Positions 1-12,022 of a DNA stretch of 64,000 bases are shown in pieces. The notes below the pieces were generated by a model that saw only the letters and a program-made list of their open reading frames with translations, was not told where the DNA came from and searched no databases. Source of the DNA: Tridacna crocea (lineage: Eukaryota > Mollusca > Bivalvia > Cardiida > Cardiidae). Every line of letters begins with the position of its first letter. Position 1 is the stretch's first letter. The translations under genes were made by a program, and so were the position numbers. The stretch is taken from the NCBI GenBank assembly GCA_943736015.1, contig OX031058.1, forward strand, positions 17,757,001 through 17,821,000. The letters are read 5' to 3'.

Positions 1-137
1 ATCATTGATAGAACAGAAAACATTGTGGAAAAGGGAGAAAATGCTGGTTACCAGCAATTTCTCTTTTTCCAACAATATTTTCAAAAGTTTTCTTCCTCTG
101 AGTCGTAAAAACTTGGGATTGTTAGGTAAAGGGTTAA
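1..137. mobile_element. Family A element, left end outside window
   Basis: Hairpin arms at 16-93 and right tip GGTAAAGGG followed by TTAA at 134-137. Confidence 0.75.
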
Positions 138-145
138 ACACACTC

Positions 146-370
146 TTAACTCATTTCTAAACGACTAAGTTTTAGGTTTGTCCAAATCAAAAGCATTTGC
201 TGAGGACAACATAAAAGTGACTGAAAAAATTGAAATTTGTTTTGTGAAGGATAGAAAACGTTGGTTACCAGCATTTTCTCCTTTTCCCAAAGTGTTTTCC
301 GTGTGAGCTTCTTTCTCAGGGTCGTTAAAAGTAAAAGTTAAAACTACGGATTGTTTGGTAATTGGCTGGA
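146..370. mobile_element. Family A element, one hairpin arm lost
   Basis: TTAA at 146-149, then the usual left region; the left hairpin arm is deleted up to the centre and the right tip is eroded. Confidence 0.6.
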
Positions 371-696
371 TGTAAACAGTACTTAACCTGTTACAGTGGC
401 ACGGCATTGATGGATTTGTTCCAATTCTAAATGTAAGGTCTTCGACATTCCAGATATCATTTAGAATGACCTTGTCGGAGCAAGTGCCTATAAGCTCCCT
501 TTACTTATTGGCATCTGGCAGTAGACTACCTTTGAAAACGTTGTGACAAAAGGAATAACAAAAGGAGTTATTCCTTTCGTCACAACTTGTCTTTTTTATG
601 TTATTATCACAACTGAAGTTGTATTAGTTCTTCTTGTATTAAAAGTTTTTTTTTTAAGTCTCATGTTTCTGAAGTTTTATTTCAGGAAATAAAGTG

Positions 697-900
697 TTAA
701 CCTCTAGGCTGCTAAGCGCGACTCAATGACCTTTTGCGGACAGTGTAGATCAAGATCAGACAGCACAGAACGTGCAGTCTGATCTTGGAACTACTCTGTC
801 CGATAAAGATATATTTTTCTTCAAAAAAGGCCTGTGAAATAGCAAAATTTGGGGTTTTCAAAAGTAGTTTGAAAATTTCATTTAGCAGAACAAGAGTTAA
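697..900. mobile_element. Family B element, complete
   Basis: TTAA at both ends (697-700, 897-900), hairpin of GACAGTGTAGATCAAGATC type around GCAC centre. Confidence 0.75.
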
Positions 901-1017
901 GGAGTTCCTCAGTCTTCAAGTTTAAACGACTCAGTTTATTGGTGCTCAAGCTTTCTTTAGTTATTTTCCCTTAAATTGACGATTTAGTTTATTGAATCCT
1001 AGGTTCTGTCTGTGGTC

Positions 1018-1202
1018 ATTTATCCCTTTCCCACACTGAAGATTTTCGATTCGTCCAAATTCAAAACATCTGCGAGCAACAAATTCAAAATTGGTACAAA
1101 CATACATGTACTCAAATTTTCTAAAAGGATAGAAAACAAAGTGGGAAAAGGAAAAGATTCCGGGTACCAGTGCTTTCCCCTTTCCGCACTAAGTTTTCAA
1201 AT
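1018..1202. mobile_element. Family A element, degenerate
   Basis: Left tip like CCCTTTCCCACAC and eroded hairpin arms at about 1128-1200. Confidence 0.5.
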
Positions 1203-1715
1203 GTATTCAATGATCATACTGCACTGTGTATTCAGATCTTGAATCTGTCATGTCCTTAAAAAATGCATCTAAACTTCCCGTTTGCGCCTGAAAGTTGAAA
1301 TGTTATGTTACTAGAGCAAAAATTTACAATAAAAACGCCTACGGAAGGAAAATTTGGATTATTTGTTGGGCATGTGTTATGTCAAAACTTGTTTTCACGT
1401 ATGTACGGTGGAAGATGAAAATATCTTTAAACTAACCTCGAATTTGGGGAGCTGGTTGATATAATGTGTCATTTTCCCCTGCATTGATGGGCTGTAAAAG
1501 CCTTAACATTGTGGCACTATCTTTTGAATAAGCAACGGCTATCTTTTCGGTGGTAAATGGGCGGATATGTGCCTCCGCAGAATTTGGAGAAGTGTGTATT
1601 TTGAGGAAAGTTTTAGAAACAATGAGATTATCAAGTTTATTTATCAAACGTTTAAATATGAAAGTGCTTTATCGCCGAATGCACTGACAGAAACTGTAAA
1701 CAAAACGGAGTACCT

Positions 1716-2237
1716 CTTAAAGGTGGCCCTTCAGATTTTGGGACGAAAATTATCAAAAATGCAAAAAAATCATCCTTATACTCCCATAGCCTTTTAATTT
1801 ACGTTCATAAAACCCCAGTAGTCGAAAACCATCCGATAACACGAGAAATTAGAGATTTATTACGGACCAGGTTGACACCAACGGGAGACAGATTCTATTT
1901 TTAGATTATCAATTCTCTCATTTAAATACAGGAAAACACAGACGAAGTTTCAAACAAGACATTATGGAAAATAATTATTACATGTTTGTTATGTAATGGA
2001 ATTCAAGCGTTATTAGTCACGTGCCAGTCGCTTGACATTCCCACAATGCTTTATTGATTTTTGGCGCGAAATCTAAAAATACCTTAAGAGGCTACGTAGC
2101 CTTTTAAGGGAATACCATCATGTGATTTTATGATTCTTAATAATTGATGATTTGTATTGTTTTTTGCATATAAATTTCATGGATATATATTTTTTTTAAT
2201 TTGGTGTGATGTGAAAATTCTAAATACCCACCTTTAA
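1716..2237. mobile_element. Family I element, copy 1
   Basis: About 520 bp with ends TTAAAGGTGG and CCACCTTTAA. A second copy of the whole sequence, same orientation, is at 55969-56522. No coding potential seen. Confidence 0.75.
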
Positions 2238-2639
2238 GTTCTTATGCCCCCATTTAGATATGAGCCATGCTCTGTGAAAAGGGGGCTTAATATATCTGCG
2301 AAAAGTATCGACTTTCAGGCTCCCAAAATTTCTCCAGTTTGGAAAGAACCATTTTTTTCTGTAAGATTTTTTGTTACCATGGTGCAAAAGATTCTTGACC
2401 AAACCAAACGAATAGAAAATTTAGACCTGTCAAAACTGAATGCTTTTATGAATTAGATATTGCTTCTTTGATTGATTCAACGAAGAAATATTGGAAAACA
2501 TTTTCGAAACGGAGATATTGAGTGTGACCAGCGTTTTCTTCTTTTCCCGCTTTATTTCCGAAAACAATAAAATGTAAATCGCTAAATGCTAGAAAATTTA
2601 CCCAGGGTAAAAAGAGTACATAAGTGGCATGTTCATATA

Positions 2640-3840
2640 GTTAAAGGCTACAGAAATAAAATGTAGACACTGTTAAAAGCCAAATAATGAAGTGTCCATA
2701 CAGTGAAGGGCTATATAGATGAAATGTATATATAATAAAAGGCTACATAAATGAAAATGCACATCGGTAAGACGCTATGCAAATGAAAAGTATATACGAT
2801 AAAAAGGCTACATAAAAGAAATTTCCATACGGTAAAAAGCTACACAAATGAAATCCACATACGCTAAAGAGCTACATGAATAAACCCTTTCCCAAACAAG
2901 CCCTTGTTTTTACGTGTCTGCAGTACAAGTCTTTTGAAAACACTGTGGGAAAAGGAGAAATTGCACGTAACGATCAATTTCTCCTTTTCCCAAAGTGTTT
3001 TCTACCCATTTGGAGAACTTTCTATCTTTCTTATCAAATTTGAAATTGTCATCTGCAAACTCTTTGAGTCTGGAAAAGTCTAAATTATCGTTTGGGAAAG
3101 GGTTAAATGAATCTACGGTATTTGGCTACATAAACGTAATGCACATTCTGTAAAATGCTACATAAATGAAATATACAAACGATAGAAGGCTACATAAATA
3201 GAATGTACATAGAGTAAATATATACTACATGCGGTAAAAGGCAACACAAATGAAATAAACATGTGGTAAAATACTACATAATTATATGAAGCACATACGG
3301 GAAAAAAAGCTACATAAATGAAATATACATACGGAAAAAGGCTATAGAAATGAAATGTCACATACGGTGAAGTACCCAGTAAATCAAATTAATATAATGT
3401 AAATGACTATACAAAATGAATGTACATACAGAAAAGGCTTCGTAAGTGAAATGAACATGTCGTAAAGACCTCTTAGATGAAATAAATATATGGTAAAGGA
3501 CTGCATGTATTGAATGTACATACATTTCAAGGCAACATAAATAAAATAGATATAAGTAAAAGGGCTACATAGATGAAAAGTATATACGGGTAAAGGATGC
3601 ATAAATGAAATCTACATACGGTAAAAGGCTGCAAAAATGAAATTTACATACGGTAAAAGGCTACGTAAATAAGATTTACATACGGTAAAATGCTACGGGA
3701 GAGAAAGGTGCATACGTATAGAAGACTAGATAAATGTGCTAGATAAATGAAATGTACTTATGGCAAAACATGAAATGTTCAGAAATGGTAAAGGATCATG
3801 TAAGTGCAACGTTAATACGCAGTCTTTAAATCAAAGGACT
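2640..3840. repeat. Minisatellite, unit about 33 bp, degenerate
   Basis: About 30 irregular copies of a unit like CTACATAAATGAAATGTACA followed by TACGGTAAAAGG. It is split at 2881-3106 by a family A element. Apparent minus-strand reading frames here only reflect the repeat. Confidence 0.85.
2881..3106. mobile_element. Family A element inserted in minisatellite
   Basis: 226 bp between TAAA and TTAA, tips CCCTTTCCCAAAC and its complement, with a central hairpin of the GCTCG-centre type, now imperfect. Confidence 0.8.
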
Positions 3841-4326
3841 CTAAGTCTCAAAAAGGGTATTATGCTGGATAATGAAATGGTTCAATAATTAGAAACAAGC
3901 CTGAAGGCTATTTTTCTGCAAGATTTTCCGGCATGTGATCGGGGAGATTAAAGCAGATACCTTCTGTGCTGCTTCTTTTTAATCAAAATTGTCAATACAT
4001 TGTAGAAGCATCATGAAGTATGTTTACACGTGTAGTCGTACTATATATAACCACCTGTTGGTGATTTTCGCAGCAAGGCATTATCGAAACCACTGTAATG
4101 TGTTATCTCCCCTTTCGCTGCTGCGTTTTACAATTTTTCGTGTGTCAATCCTGTACCGAACAGTGTGGTGTTTTTACAAACCCGAAGAATTTTACCTCCG
4201 AAAATATTGTGGGAACAAAACGAAATGCCAGTTGTAAGCATTTTTTTCTTTTCTGAAAATATTTTCTACACTCCCGAAAAAGCAGTTGCCACCATTTTGT
4301 CGTCCTCGAATCAGTCTAAATGTATT

Positions 4327-4564
4327 TTAAATCTTTACCACACGAGAAAATTTTAGACTGGTCCAAATTGAAAGCATTAAAATTTTGCAGACGACAAAGT
4401 AAAGATGACTGAAAAATTGAATTTTTTTGTGGGAGGGGTACAAAAACACTGTGGGAAAAGGAGAAAATGCTGGTTACCAGCATTTTCTCCTTTTCCCACA
4501 TTTTTTTTCATAAGGCTTCTTTCTCAGAGGCGTCAAAAGTAGGGATTGATTGGTAATGAGTTAA
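4327..4564. mobile_element. Family A element, complete
   Basis: TTAA at 4327-4330 and 4561-4564, near-perfect hairpin at 4444-4500 with GCTGGTTACCAGC centre. Confidence 0.85.
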
Positions 4565-4579
4565 ACCACTATATAGTCA

Positions 4580-4700
4580 AAGCCGAAATATAGCGACTTT
4601 CAGAATTGGACAGAGTAGATTAATAGCCAAAGCGCACGTTCTGTACAGTCTGTGCTTGGTGTACGCTTTACCAAAAACCGCGTGAATCCGCCTTAATCAT
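4580..4700. mobile_element. Family B fragment
   Basis: Eroded hairpin arms around GCGCACGTTCTGTACAGTC. Confidence 0.4.
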
Positions 4701-4708
4701 CCCAGGAG

Positions 4709-4921
4709 TTAACCCATATTCTGCTAAATAACTAAAATCAAATTTTCAATTCGTCAGCAAAAAAACCCAAATATTGCTTTTTCAAAGTAATGCTTTAGGG
4801 AAAAATAACTTCCCATCGGACAGTGTAGACCAAGATCAGACTGCACGTTGTGTGCAGTCTGATCTTGATCTACACTGTCCGCAAGAGGTCAGTGAGTCAC
4901 GCATCGCAGCCTAAGGGTTAA
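4709..4921. mobile_element. Family B element, complete
   Basis: TTAA at 4709-4712 and 4918-4921, tips CCCATATTCTGC and CAGCCTAAGGG, hairpin at 4818-4882. Confidence 0.85.
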
Positions 4922-5139
4922 TTCTCTCCCAGGGACGTTATTGTCAGCAGATACAACCATTTTATGAAGTCGTTTTGCTGAAATATGCCTCACATCTGCT
5001 ATCTATTTATCGGAGATTACTCCGTCATGTAAACAATGTAGCGAGAATTATTTGTTCATCAATTTACTTAGAATGGCTTCTTGTAGTTTTTTTTTTGTCC
5101 GAAAATGAGATGGTACAATGAGGGAAGAAAAGAACACAG

Positions 5140-5235
5140 GCTGAAAGGCGGACAGACAGATTGACAGACAAGCAGACAGTTGGACGGAAGGGTGGGCGGA
5201 CAAACGGACAGACACACAGACAGACACACAGACGT
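5140..5235. repeat. GACA-type simple repeat
   Basis: Irregular GACAGACA/GACACACA tract; overlapping minus-strand frames rich in Cys/Val/Ser are artefacts. Confidence 0.8.
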
Positions 5236-5239
5236 AAAC

Positions 5240-5905
5240 AATCTGCCAACCACTCGTTTCCTGCTCTGAGACAAAACGTCTCAGTCACTCAAATGTCTAA
5301 TATTTAAGCTAAGATTCCAGTTTGAAACAAGAATGAGTGAATACTAGCCTTTCTTCTCTATGAATCAAGCCATGGTGTCGAGGCCTAATTATAAAGACAC
5401 GGTGCCTGAAATCTGGATATTCCTCTTACAGTACAAGCGCATACAGCGAAAATCAAGATAAGTCTGCACAGAACGTGTTTGCAATAAGCCCAAATCTTCA
5501 ATAATATTTTTAGTACACTTCGGTGGGACAAAAGGGCTTCTGCGGGCGACAAAGATCAACAGACTGCCGAGCATTCAGTGTGGTCCTTTCTCTATGTCGT
5601 CATCTTGTTTAGTCAAGAGTAAATAAACGTTTCCTGAGTTTTGGTGGATTGCAATATCTTTCGTCGAAAGAGGTTGAGGTTTGACTTCTGGCAGTAAAAG
5701 AGGTAATAAGTAGAATAAAACCAATGGCAGAGGCTGGGGTTTATGGTCTCAATGATATCCAATGGGCTTTGAGATCTATCTAGTGTTTGAATAACTAATA
5801 TCTGCATAACTGTTGCTTGAACCCACACTGGAAGCTGCACACTGGCCCAGAGACCTAGTGTCTGCACAATCAGTGCCTGCATAACTAGCTTGAGTGCTGG
5901 GAACT
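5240..5905. other. Unassigned stretch
   Basis: No gene, hairpin or recognised element family seen. Confidence 0.4.
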
Positions 5906-5908
5906 ACT

Positions 5909-6095
5909 TTAATCCTTTGGCGGCCCAGCGTGACTCAATATCCTTTTGCAGACAGAGTAGATCAAGATTAAACTGCACAAAACGTATACAGTCTGATCTT
6001 GGATCTACACTATCCAATAAAGCGATCTTTGGTATGACCAGATTGTTTTTACTATCGACTTGAAAAAAGAAGTTATCTTTTAAGATAAGGGTTAA
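5909..6095. mobile_element. Family B element
   Basis: TTAA at 5909-5912 and 6092-6095 with the B hairpin between, shorter than the other copies (187 bp). Confidence 0.7.
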
Positions 6096-6206
6096 AAAGA
6101 ATGTTGTTATTTAAGCCAATGGCAAGAGATTGTCTTTGGGTATTGCAAAAACCAACAGATTTAGAGATGCAATGTCTGCATAACTGTTGTTCGCACCTTT
6201 CAACAA

Positions 6207-6449
6207 CCGGGATCCGTATCTACGAACCAATCTGAAGAACGTTCTCATTCGTATTCTCTAAGTTTTCCGAACTTGAAAGTAACACAACATTCGTATTCTC
6301 TAAGTTTTCCAAACTTGAAAGTAACACAACTTCTGATTGGCTAAACCGAATGGTTTAGCCAATCAGAAGTTGTGTTACTTTCAAAGTTATAAAATCACGG
6401 AGAAAAAGACTGAAAATGTTCTTAAGAATGGTTGGTGAATATGGGCCCA
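6207..6449. mobile_element. Family E element with internal duplication
   Basis: Right tip GGTTGGTGAATATGGGCCC; hairpin CTTCTGATTGGCTAAACC and complement. A 49-bp segment is repeated in the left half (6250 and 6290 region). Confidence 0.7.
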
Positions 6450-6829
6450 GGATGCCAATGATAGAATCTTGTCCTTGATCTCTGTGATAACCAATCAGCT
6501 TTGAGATCCAGCAGTTTCTATTGTCTGCATGTTACTGTCAGGGGCTTCCTCAAAGCGACAACACCCATTTCTCATGAAAACTACATAATTCCGATGGCAA
6601 TGATATGACAGCTGTAACATATCACACGAAACTGTGCCAGGAAACGCTTGCATTGTTATTAGATTTCATGAGATAGCACTGCAGCGAACACCTTTCATAA
6701 AGTGAACGAGTGCACTATTACGCCAAACCTGTTATTAATGATTATCATAATATGCTATGGTCTAGAGACTTGAATACATTGTGGCGAAAGTGGCAATCTC
6801 TCTGAACGCTAACACCCGTCTTTTACATT

Positions 6830-6960
6830 TGAGCCAAGCATGATACTCTGTGAAAAGGGGGTTTGATGCATTTGCAAAACGGTATCGACTCAGGCCTGCC
6901 TACGAAGTCTGCACAGACTTACTGAATGGAGCCTTTTTGCCATAGATCAACTTTGTGCTT
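6830..6960. mobile_element. Family C fragment
   Basis: Tip GATACTCTGTGAAAAGGGGG and the start of the inner region; the hairpin is decayed. Confidence 0.5.
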
Positions 6961-7122
6961 ATCAAAGGACCGTTTTACACCATGATTTAATTGGTTGTTC
7001 GATAAGAAAATAATCGATTTTATTCATCCATAATCATTATTACTTGCTAGAGATAAAGCATCATTGAAATACATTAAACTCGTGTCACCGCAAAGAGTTT
7101 AAATTATCAAGAATTCACTATC

Positions 7123-7349
7123 ATAACTCTTTACCACTCACCAAAATTTTAGACTAGTTTAAATTGTAGGCACTTGCAGACAACAAAGTACACATGCTGA
7201 AATATTGAAATTCATTTTTGGAAATGTAGAAAACATTGTGGGAAAGGGAGAAAATGCTGGTTATCAGCATTTTCTCCTTTTCCCACAATGTTTTCAAAAT
7301 ATCTCTTTCTAAGGGTTGTTGAAAGTAGGGATTGTGCGGTATAGGGTTA
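7123..7349. mobile_element. Family A element
   Basis: ATAA left and TTAG right (both one base from TTAA), hairpin at 7230-7295. Confidence 0.75.
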
Positions 7350-7403
7350 GAAGAAAATAATTAAAATACCATGATTAGAAGAGAGAGGAATTAATTCCAT
7401 AGA

Positions 7404-7560
7404 GGATAATCAACTGGTTACTGTTTGTTATGAAAAATATCTCACGAGGATGCGTTGTTGGGCGTTGAAAAAACGAGTGCGCAGCACAAGTTTTTTATGA
7501 CGCCTTACGATGCATACGAGTGAGATATTTTTCATATCAAAAATAACCAGTTGATTATTC
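7404..7560. mobile_element. Palindromic foldback element
   Basis: About 60-bp arms: AATCAACTGGTTA and TATGAAAAATATCTCAC recur inverted at 7525-7558. No relative elsewhere in the window. Confidence 0.65.
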
Positions 7561-7889
7561 TATTTATTATATCCCTTATCAACATTATTATTTTTTCGTT
7601 TGAAAGTCGAAATCAATACTTTGGATAGAAAGAAGAATCAGAGACATAGTGCGGATGAATACATATTTTAAAAGAATAAAATGAGACTGAGAAAAGTAGT
7701 TGGATTGTCTGATTGAAAATATAGGACTTACAATTAACACTACCTGTAAGTGCTTAATGAAAAAAGTAGTTCCTAAATTACGGCAGGAAGTGAAAGTGAA
7801 AGTTGATATCGTCACTATAGTGATGATATCAAACTTTATTACACTGGGAAATTCCAGGATTTCACTGCTAAGTATATAATAAAGGTCCT

Positions 7890-8320
7890 TCCTTCACGTC
7901 CTTTTATCAGACAACAAAATGACTGGTCCAGTTCGAAACATTTTCAGATGCCAAAATCTTAACCCTTATTCTGCTAAATAACTAGAATAAAGTTTTCAAT
8001 TCAATAGTAAAGACCCAAATAGTGCTGGTTCAAAGTAACGTTTTTGGGGAATAGATAACCCTTACCGGACAGTGTAGATTCAAGATCAGACTGCACGTTC
8101 TGTGCAGTCTGATCTTGAATCTACGCTGTCCGTAAAAGGTCAGTGAGTCGCGCTTATCAGCCTAAGGGTTAATTAAAAAATGCCTTAAATGCGTATTTTT
8201 TTTCTTTGTAAGGTAGAAAGCATTGTTGGAAGAGAAAAAGATGTTGTTTCCCACAATACTTTCAGAAGAGAACTGTTAGAGGGTCGTTATATACCTCAGG
8301 ATTGTTTGGGAAAGTGTTAA
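7890..8320. mobile_element. Family A element interrupted by a family B element
   Basis: Left region of A at 7890-7958, then B at 7959-8172, then A resumes to TTAA at 8317-8320. Confidence 0.7.
7959..8172. mobile_element. Family B element nested in family A
   Basis: TTAA at 7959-7962 and 8169-8172, tips CCCTTATTCTGC and CAGCCTAAGGG, perfect hairpin at about 8070-8131. Confidence 0.85.
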
Positions 8321-8440
8321 TTAATACTCTCTGAATCATTGCTACTTGCTGACGATTTTATAACAGATAGACCGGTAATATTGTCATTTGGCAGACTGTT
8401 TTTCTCTTTACATCACAGATGCATCTTAGAGGCATTTATT

Positions 8441-8704
8441 TGTGACCCATCACGCAAAAAGGAACCTTCTGGGAACCGTGAAAAGTGTCAACCCTGGTCA
8501 GACTGCGCGAATTGCGCAGGCTGACCAGGATTGACACTTTTCGCTTAAATGATAGTTTCTGTATTAAAAGTGGTCGTTGTACCTTGTTATACAAGCATTT
8601 TGGAATTATCAACTTCAATAATTAACCTGCACTATCGTTGATCTGTTTTAATCTAATTGATGTACAGAATTCCAAGATGGTCCCTTTTTGCGTGATGGGT
8701 CACA
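8441..8704. mobile_element. Family P element, copy 1
   Basis: Ends TGTGACCCATCACGC and GCGTGATGGGTCACA; inner hairpin CTGGTCAGACTGCGC with its complement. Second copy at 37843-38090. Confidence 0.75.
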
Positions 8705-8744
8705 CTTACATAAGCATCATTATGGTGATGATAAGTGTGCTTTT

Positions 8745-8850
8745 TTACGAATTAACCTTGCTCTGTCAAAAGGGGGTTAAATGCACCTTCTAAGCAAGTC
8801 CACACTGGCTATTGTTAAGGAAGGCTGCTCCTTCATGCATGGCTGTATTC
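8745..8850. mobile_element. Family C fragment
   Basis: Tip CTTGCTCTGTCAAAAGGGGG then a short inner part, cut by the family A element at 8855. Confidence 0.5.
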
Positions 8851-8854
8851 CGGT

Positions 8855-9084
8855 TTAACTCTTTACCACACAATTCCGACTTTTGAAGACCCTGGAAAAG
8901 AAGCCTTTTGAAAACATTGTAGGAAAAGGAGCAAATGCTGGTAACGAGCATTTTCTCCTTTTCCCACAGTGTTTTTCCAACCTACAAAAGAAAAATTGCA
9001 CCATTTGAGACACAGTGAAATTGTCGTTTGCTAATGCTTACGATTTGGACATGGCCTAAATTTCGTCGTCTGGTAAAGGGTTAA
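8855..9084. mobile_element. Family A element, complete
   Basis: TTAA at 8855-8858 and 9081-9084, hairpin at 8908-8976, inverted relative to 4327-4564. Confidence 0.85.
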
Positions 9085-9111
9085 ACACAATTCCTAACAC
9101 GTCAGGGAGAA

Positions 9112-9185
9112 TTTTCTTTAGCTCAGTGGTTATGGTGTTGGCTTTTCGTCCGCGCGTTTTAGGGTTGAATCCTGCCCGGTCCCTG
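9112..9185 (+). repeat. tRNA-like sequence, probable SINE head
   Basis: Box A-like TAGCTCAGTGGTTATGG and box B-like GGGTTGAATCC at tRNA spacing. It does not fold as a full tRNA by eye. Confidence 0.45.
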
Positions 9186-9239
9186 TATTTCTTTTATGCA
9201 TTTGTTCATTTGTTTCTTTCTTATGGACTTTGTTCGTAA

Positions 9240-9457
9240 GACTATAAGGATCATTAAAATTTGCAGATGCAAACATAGTATCAACTTGTTTTTTTTTAAA
9301 CAACCAACTCAATCATGAAATAGGCCGGTTCTTGGGCATACAGAACTTTGGCCAATAGCGAAAAGTTTCGGCCCAGGTCAGCCTGCGCGGACTGCGCAGG
9401 CTGACCTGGGTCGATACTTTTCGCAGATTCAATAAGCCTCCTTTTCCCAGAGCATGG
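9240..9457. mobile_element. Family C element, left end missing
   Basis: Hairpin GGCCCAGGTCAGCCTGCGC with complement, right tip CAGAGCATGGCTCAT. The inner text matches the copy at 13206-13480. Confidence 0.7.
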
Positions 9458-9489
9458 CTCATTTATGAGCGTTCGAAGAATTTGGTCCT

Positions 9490-9625
9490 ACAATCGACTT
9501 GATCTTGGGGTAGAATGGGTCTTCGGCTTGCAAAAGATTGACGAAAAGCGGACTGTGCAGGCTGACATGAGTCGATACTTTTTTTTGCAGATGCATTTAA
9601 ACCCCTTTTCACAGAGTATGGCTAT
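9490..9625. mobile_element. Family C fragment
   Basis: Right half with CCCCTTTTCACAGAGTATGGC; only one hairpin arm is left. Confidence 0.5.
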
Positions 9626-9701
9626 TTTTTCATAAGCCGATCACAGTAGACTCATCTCATAAAGTAATGATTTAAATAGAAGACGCTCTCCTGATGGGCC
9701 C

Positions 9702-10107
9702 CATCTTCGCAAGCCAAGGCTGACGATTCACTACGCTACTCTACCCTTGGCGAATCGAGCTTGATTTTTACATTCCCCCGATACATTTTTTCATTGGATG
9801 CAGCCAGCTCTAACTGCAACGAATGAAATCGCTCATAGCATTTCATCTTTGATAAAAATAGAATAAGGTCGCTACCTTTCGAATAGAAGGTAAACATGGA
9901 AACCCACGTGGATGTCTGCTTATCCATTCAAGTGTATTCGTATGCGTTTTGTAAAACGATATTTCATTGGCTTTTAGAAATATGATGTAAAGGGGGCGGG
10001 GTAATAACCAGCATCCAATAGAGGGCGCATCGCAGGAATCTCTAAATCGGGCTCAATCAGCCAAAGTAAGATCCACGTAGTGATCGTAACTTTGGCTCGC
10101 GAAGATG
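9702..10107. mobile_element. Family H element, copy 1, with 9-bp target duplication
   Basis: Ends CATCTTCGCAAGCCAAGG and CTTTGGCTCGCGAAGATG. Flanked by perfect GATGGGCCC at 9693-9701 and 10108-10116. Second copy at 60772-61180. Confidence 0.85.
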
Positions 10108-10110
10108 GAT

Positions 10111-10303
10111 GGGCCCGTATTCACCAACCATTCTTAAGAACGTTCTTTGTCTTATTCTCCAGAATTTTCTATATTTCAAAGTAACACAACTTCTCATTGG
10201 CCAAATATTCGGTTTAGCCAATCAGAAGTTGTGTTACTTACAATTATAGAAAATCTTGGAGAATAAGACTAAGAATATTCTCAACAATGGTTGGTGAATA
10301 CCG
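10111..10303. mobile_element. Family E element
   Basis: Ends GGGCCCGTATTCACCAACC and GGTTGGTGAATAC, inner hairpin CAACTTCTCATTGGCC with complement. Its left edge abuts the family H element. Confidence 0.75.
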
Positions 10304-10314
10304 ATACTTCAGTA

Positions 10315-10430
10315 CATATGAGCCGTGCTTCGTGAGAAGGGGGCTTAACGTATCTGCAAAACTTTTCGCCCCAGGTCAGTCCTCGGAGGCTGACCTGGGC
10401 CGGAAATTCTTGCTGTGATCAATTGTCTAC
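10315..10430. mobile_element. Family C fragment
   Basis: Tip GAGCCGTGCTTCGTGAGAAG, hairpin around CCAGGTCAGTCC shortened. Confidence 0.55.
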
Positions 10431-11239
10431 ATACCTTTGGACCATCCTACTACAGGATTCAGTAATTTCTAAGAGAAAATAGATGTAATGGGTCCGTAAT
10501 TATGGGACAATTTACATGGTAAAATGCATCATGGAGATGCCAAGGAATGGCCAATATAGAATACGCAATAAGACATACAGACATACAGAATTAGGAATTC
10601 ACTATTCACGCATGGCTTTCCTGGACGGCATAATGCGGAAATGATTTGCTAATGACGGTGGTCTGATGATTTTGTAAGATATTTTACAAGTTTGTGTTTT
10701 CTGACGAACTACCCTCTTGTCCTATCTTTGAAAGCTATTTTGAGCCTTGCTCTGTGACAAGGGTGTTTAATGTATCTGTTAAGAAATATTGACAGAACAG
10801 AACAGAACAACAGTTTATTACGGGACAAGTACACAGTTGTACATAGTTACAAAAAGAATCATATATAAACACGAAATAACACGAGATCTAGAGAGCATGA
10901 CAGACGGTAAAAGGACCTACATTATACAATATATGTGTGCAGCACTTTCAGCAAATTCAAACTGTATGTTTAATATAATTTAAGTTTTACTTGACAGTGC
11001 CACATATATATTTGTCTACTGAACAGTAGGTATACAGAAAAAAAGATTTAAACAAAGTAAACAGACATAAATAGAAAGTACTTTGAACATGTAAGCTCAG
11101 GTTGTTTTTTGGAATACAAATGACATCTTTGATTGACCCATATCGGTCTGCGCAAGGGTCGAAACCTTTGCTATATTTCTTCTTTCACAAGGATCATTTT
11201 ACTTTTAAATTCATTCAATTACAAGACTAAATAGCTTTC
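10431..11239. other. Unassigned stretch
   Basis: Apart from a family C tip at about 10738-10780 nothing is recognised; no coding exon found. Confidence 0.4.
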
Positions 11240-11430
11240 AACACTTGAAAAAGGAACATTCGGACATTTGCGTAAAGCGTCGTCTCGGATCAGCCTGCGC
11301 ATTCCGCGCAGGCTGATCCGAGACGGCACTTTACGACCAAATTAGATTTTGTGCTACAGTAGAGTTGCGTGAAACAGAAAATTACTTAAAAACGGAAAGT
11401 GCCGTTTCGGATTAGACAGCGTATAGAATA
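11240..11430. mobile_element. Family D fragment
   Basis: One full hairpin, GATCAGCCTGCGC with complement, and the start of the inner segment (TTTTGTGCTACAGTAGA). Confidence 0.6.
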
Positions 11431-11619
11431 ATAACGGACAAATACAAACCTATTTTGTCAATAGTTCCAAAACAATATTTGTTAACCTTTTACCAGACGA
11501 CAAAATTTAAGGCTAAATGATCTAAGCTGTCGTTGCCCCATCGAACAACAAAATTTAAGGCAACTCATATCAACAACCGGCTGTAACATGTGATAGAATG
11601 GTCCTTGAGCATGCAAATC

Positions 11620-11730
11620 ACCGAAAGCAAAAAGTTTCGATCCATGTCAGCCTGTACGGACTGCGCAGGCTGATATGAATCGATACTTTTTGCAGATGCA
11701 TCAGATTCCTTTTTCGAAGAGCATCGAGCA
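11620..11730. mobile_element. Family C fragment
   Basis: Hairpin CATGTCAGCCTGTACGG with complement and CTTTTTGCAGATGCAT. Confidence 0.5.
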
Positions 11731-12022
11731 ATTCTTTTTAGCTCTGTTAGGACGTAAAGGCCTCTAGATTTCTTATGTCATTTTCTTTTCAATTGTGAAT
11801 CTGTCCAAGTTTAAAGGATTTGCAAATGGGACATACGGTATTTTACGTTGAAATAATGCTTTGTTTGTCCGGTGTCACTTGCTACTTCCGGTGGGCCGCT
11901 TACGATAAAAAGGAAATATCGCTTATATCAAATGTAGTTGGCAAATCGTCTATTTGTTCTGTCCTCATGATACAAGCGTAGCCGTAACAATTATGGATTT
12001 TTTTTTTGCTGTCTGTTTTCAG

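Noticed and set aside
4444-4500. MicroRNA precursor
   Set aside because: The stem is identical in dozens of TTAA-flanked copies, so it is a mobile-element hairpin; processing of some copies remains possible but is not shown.
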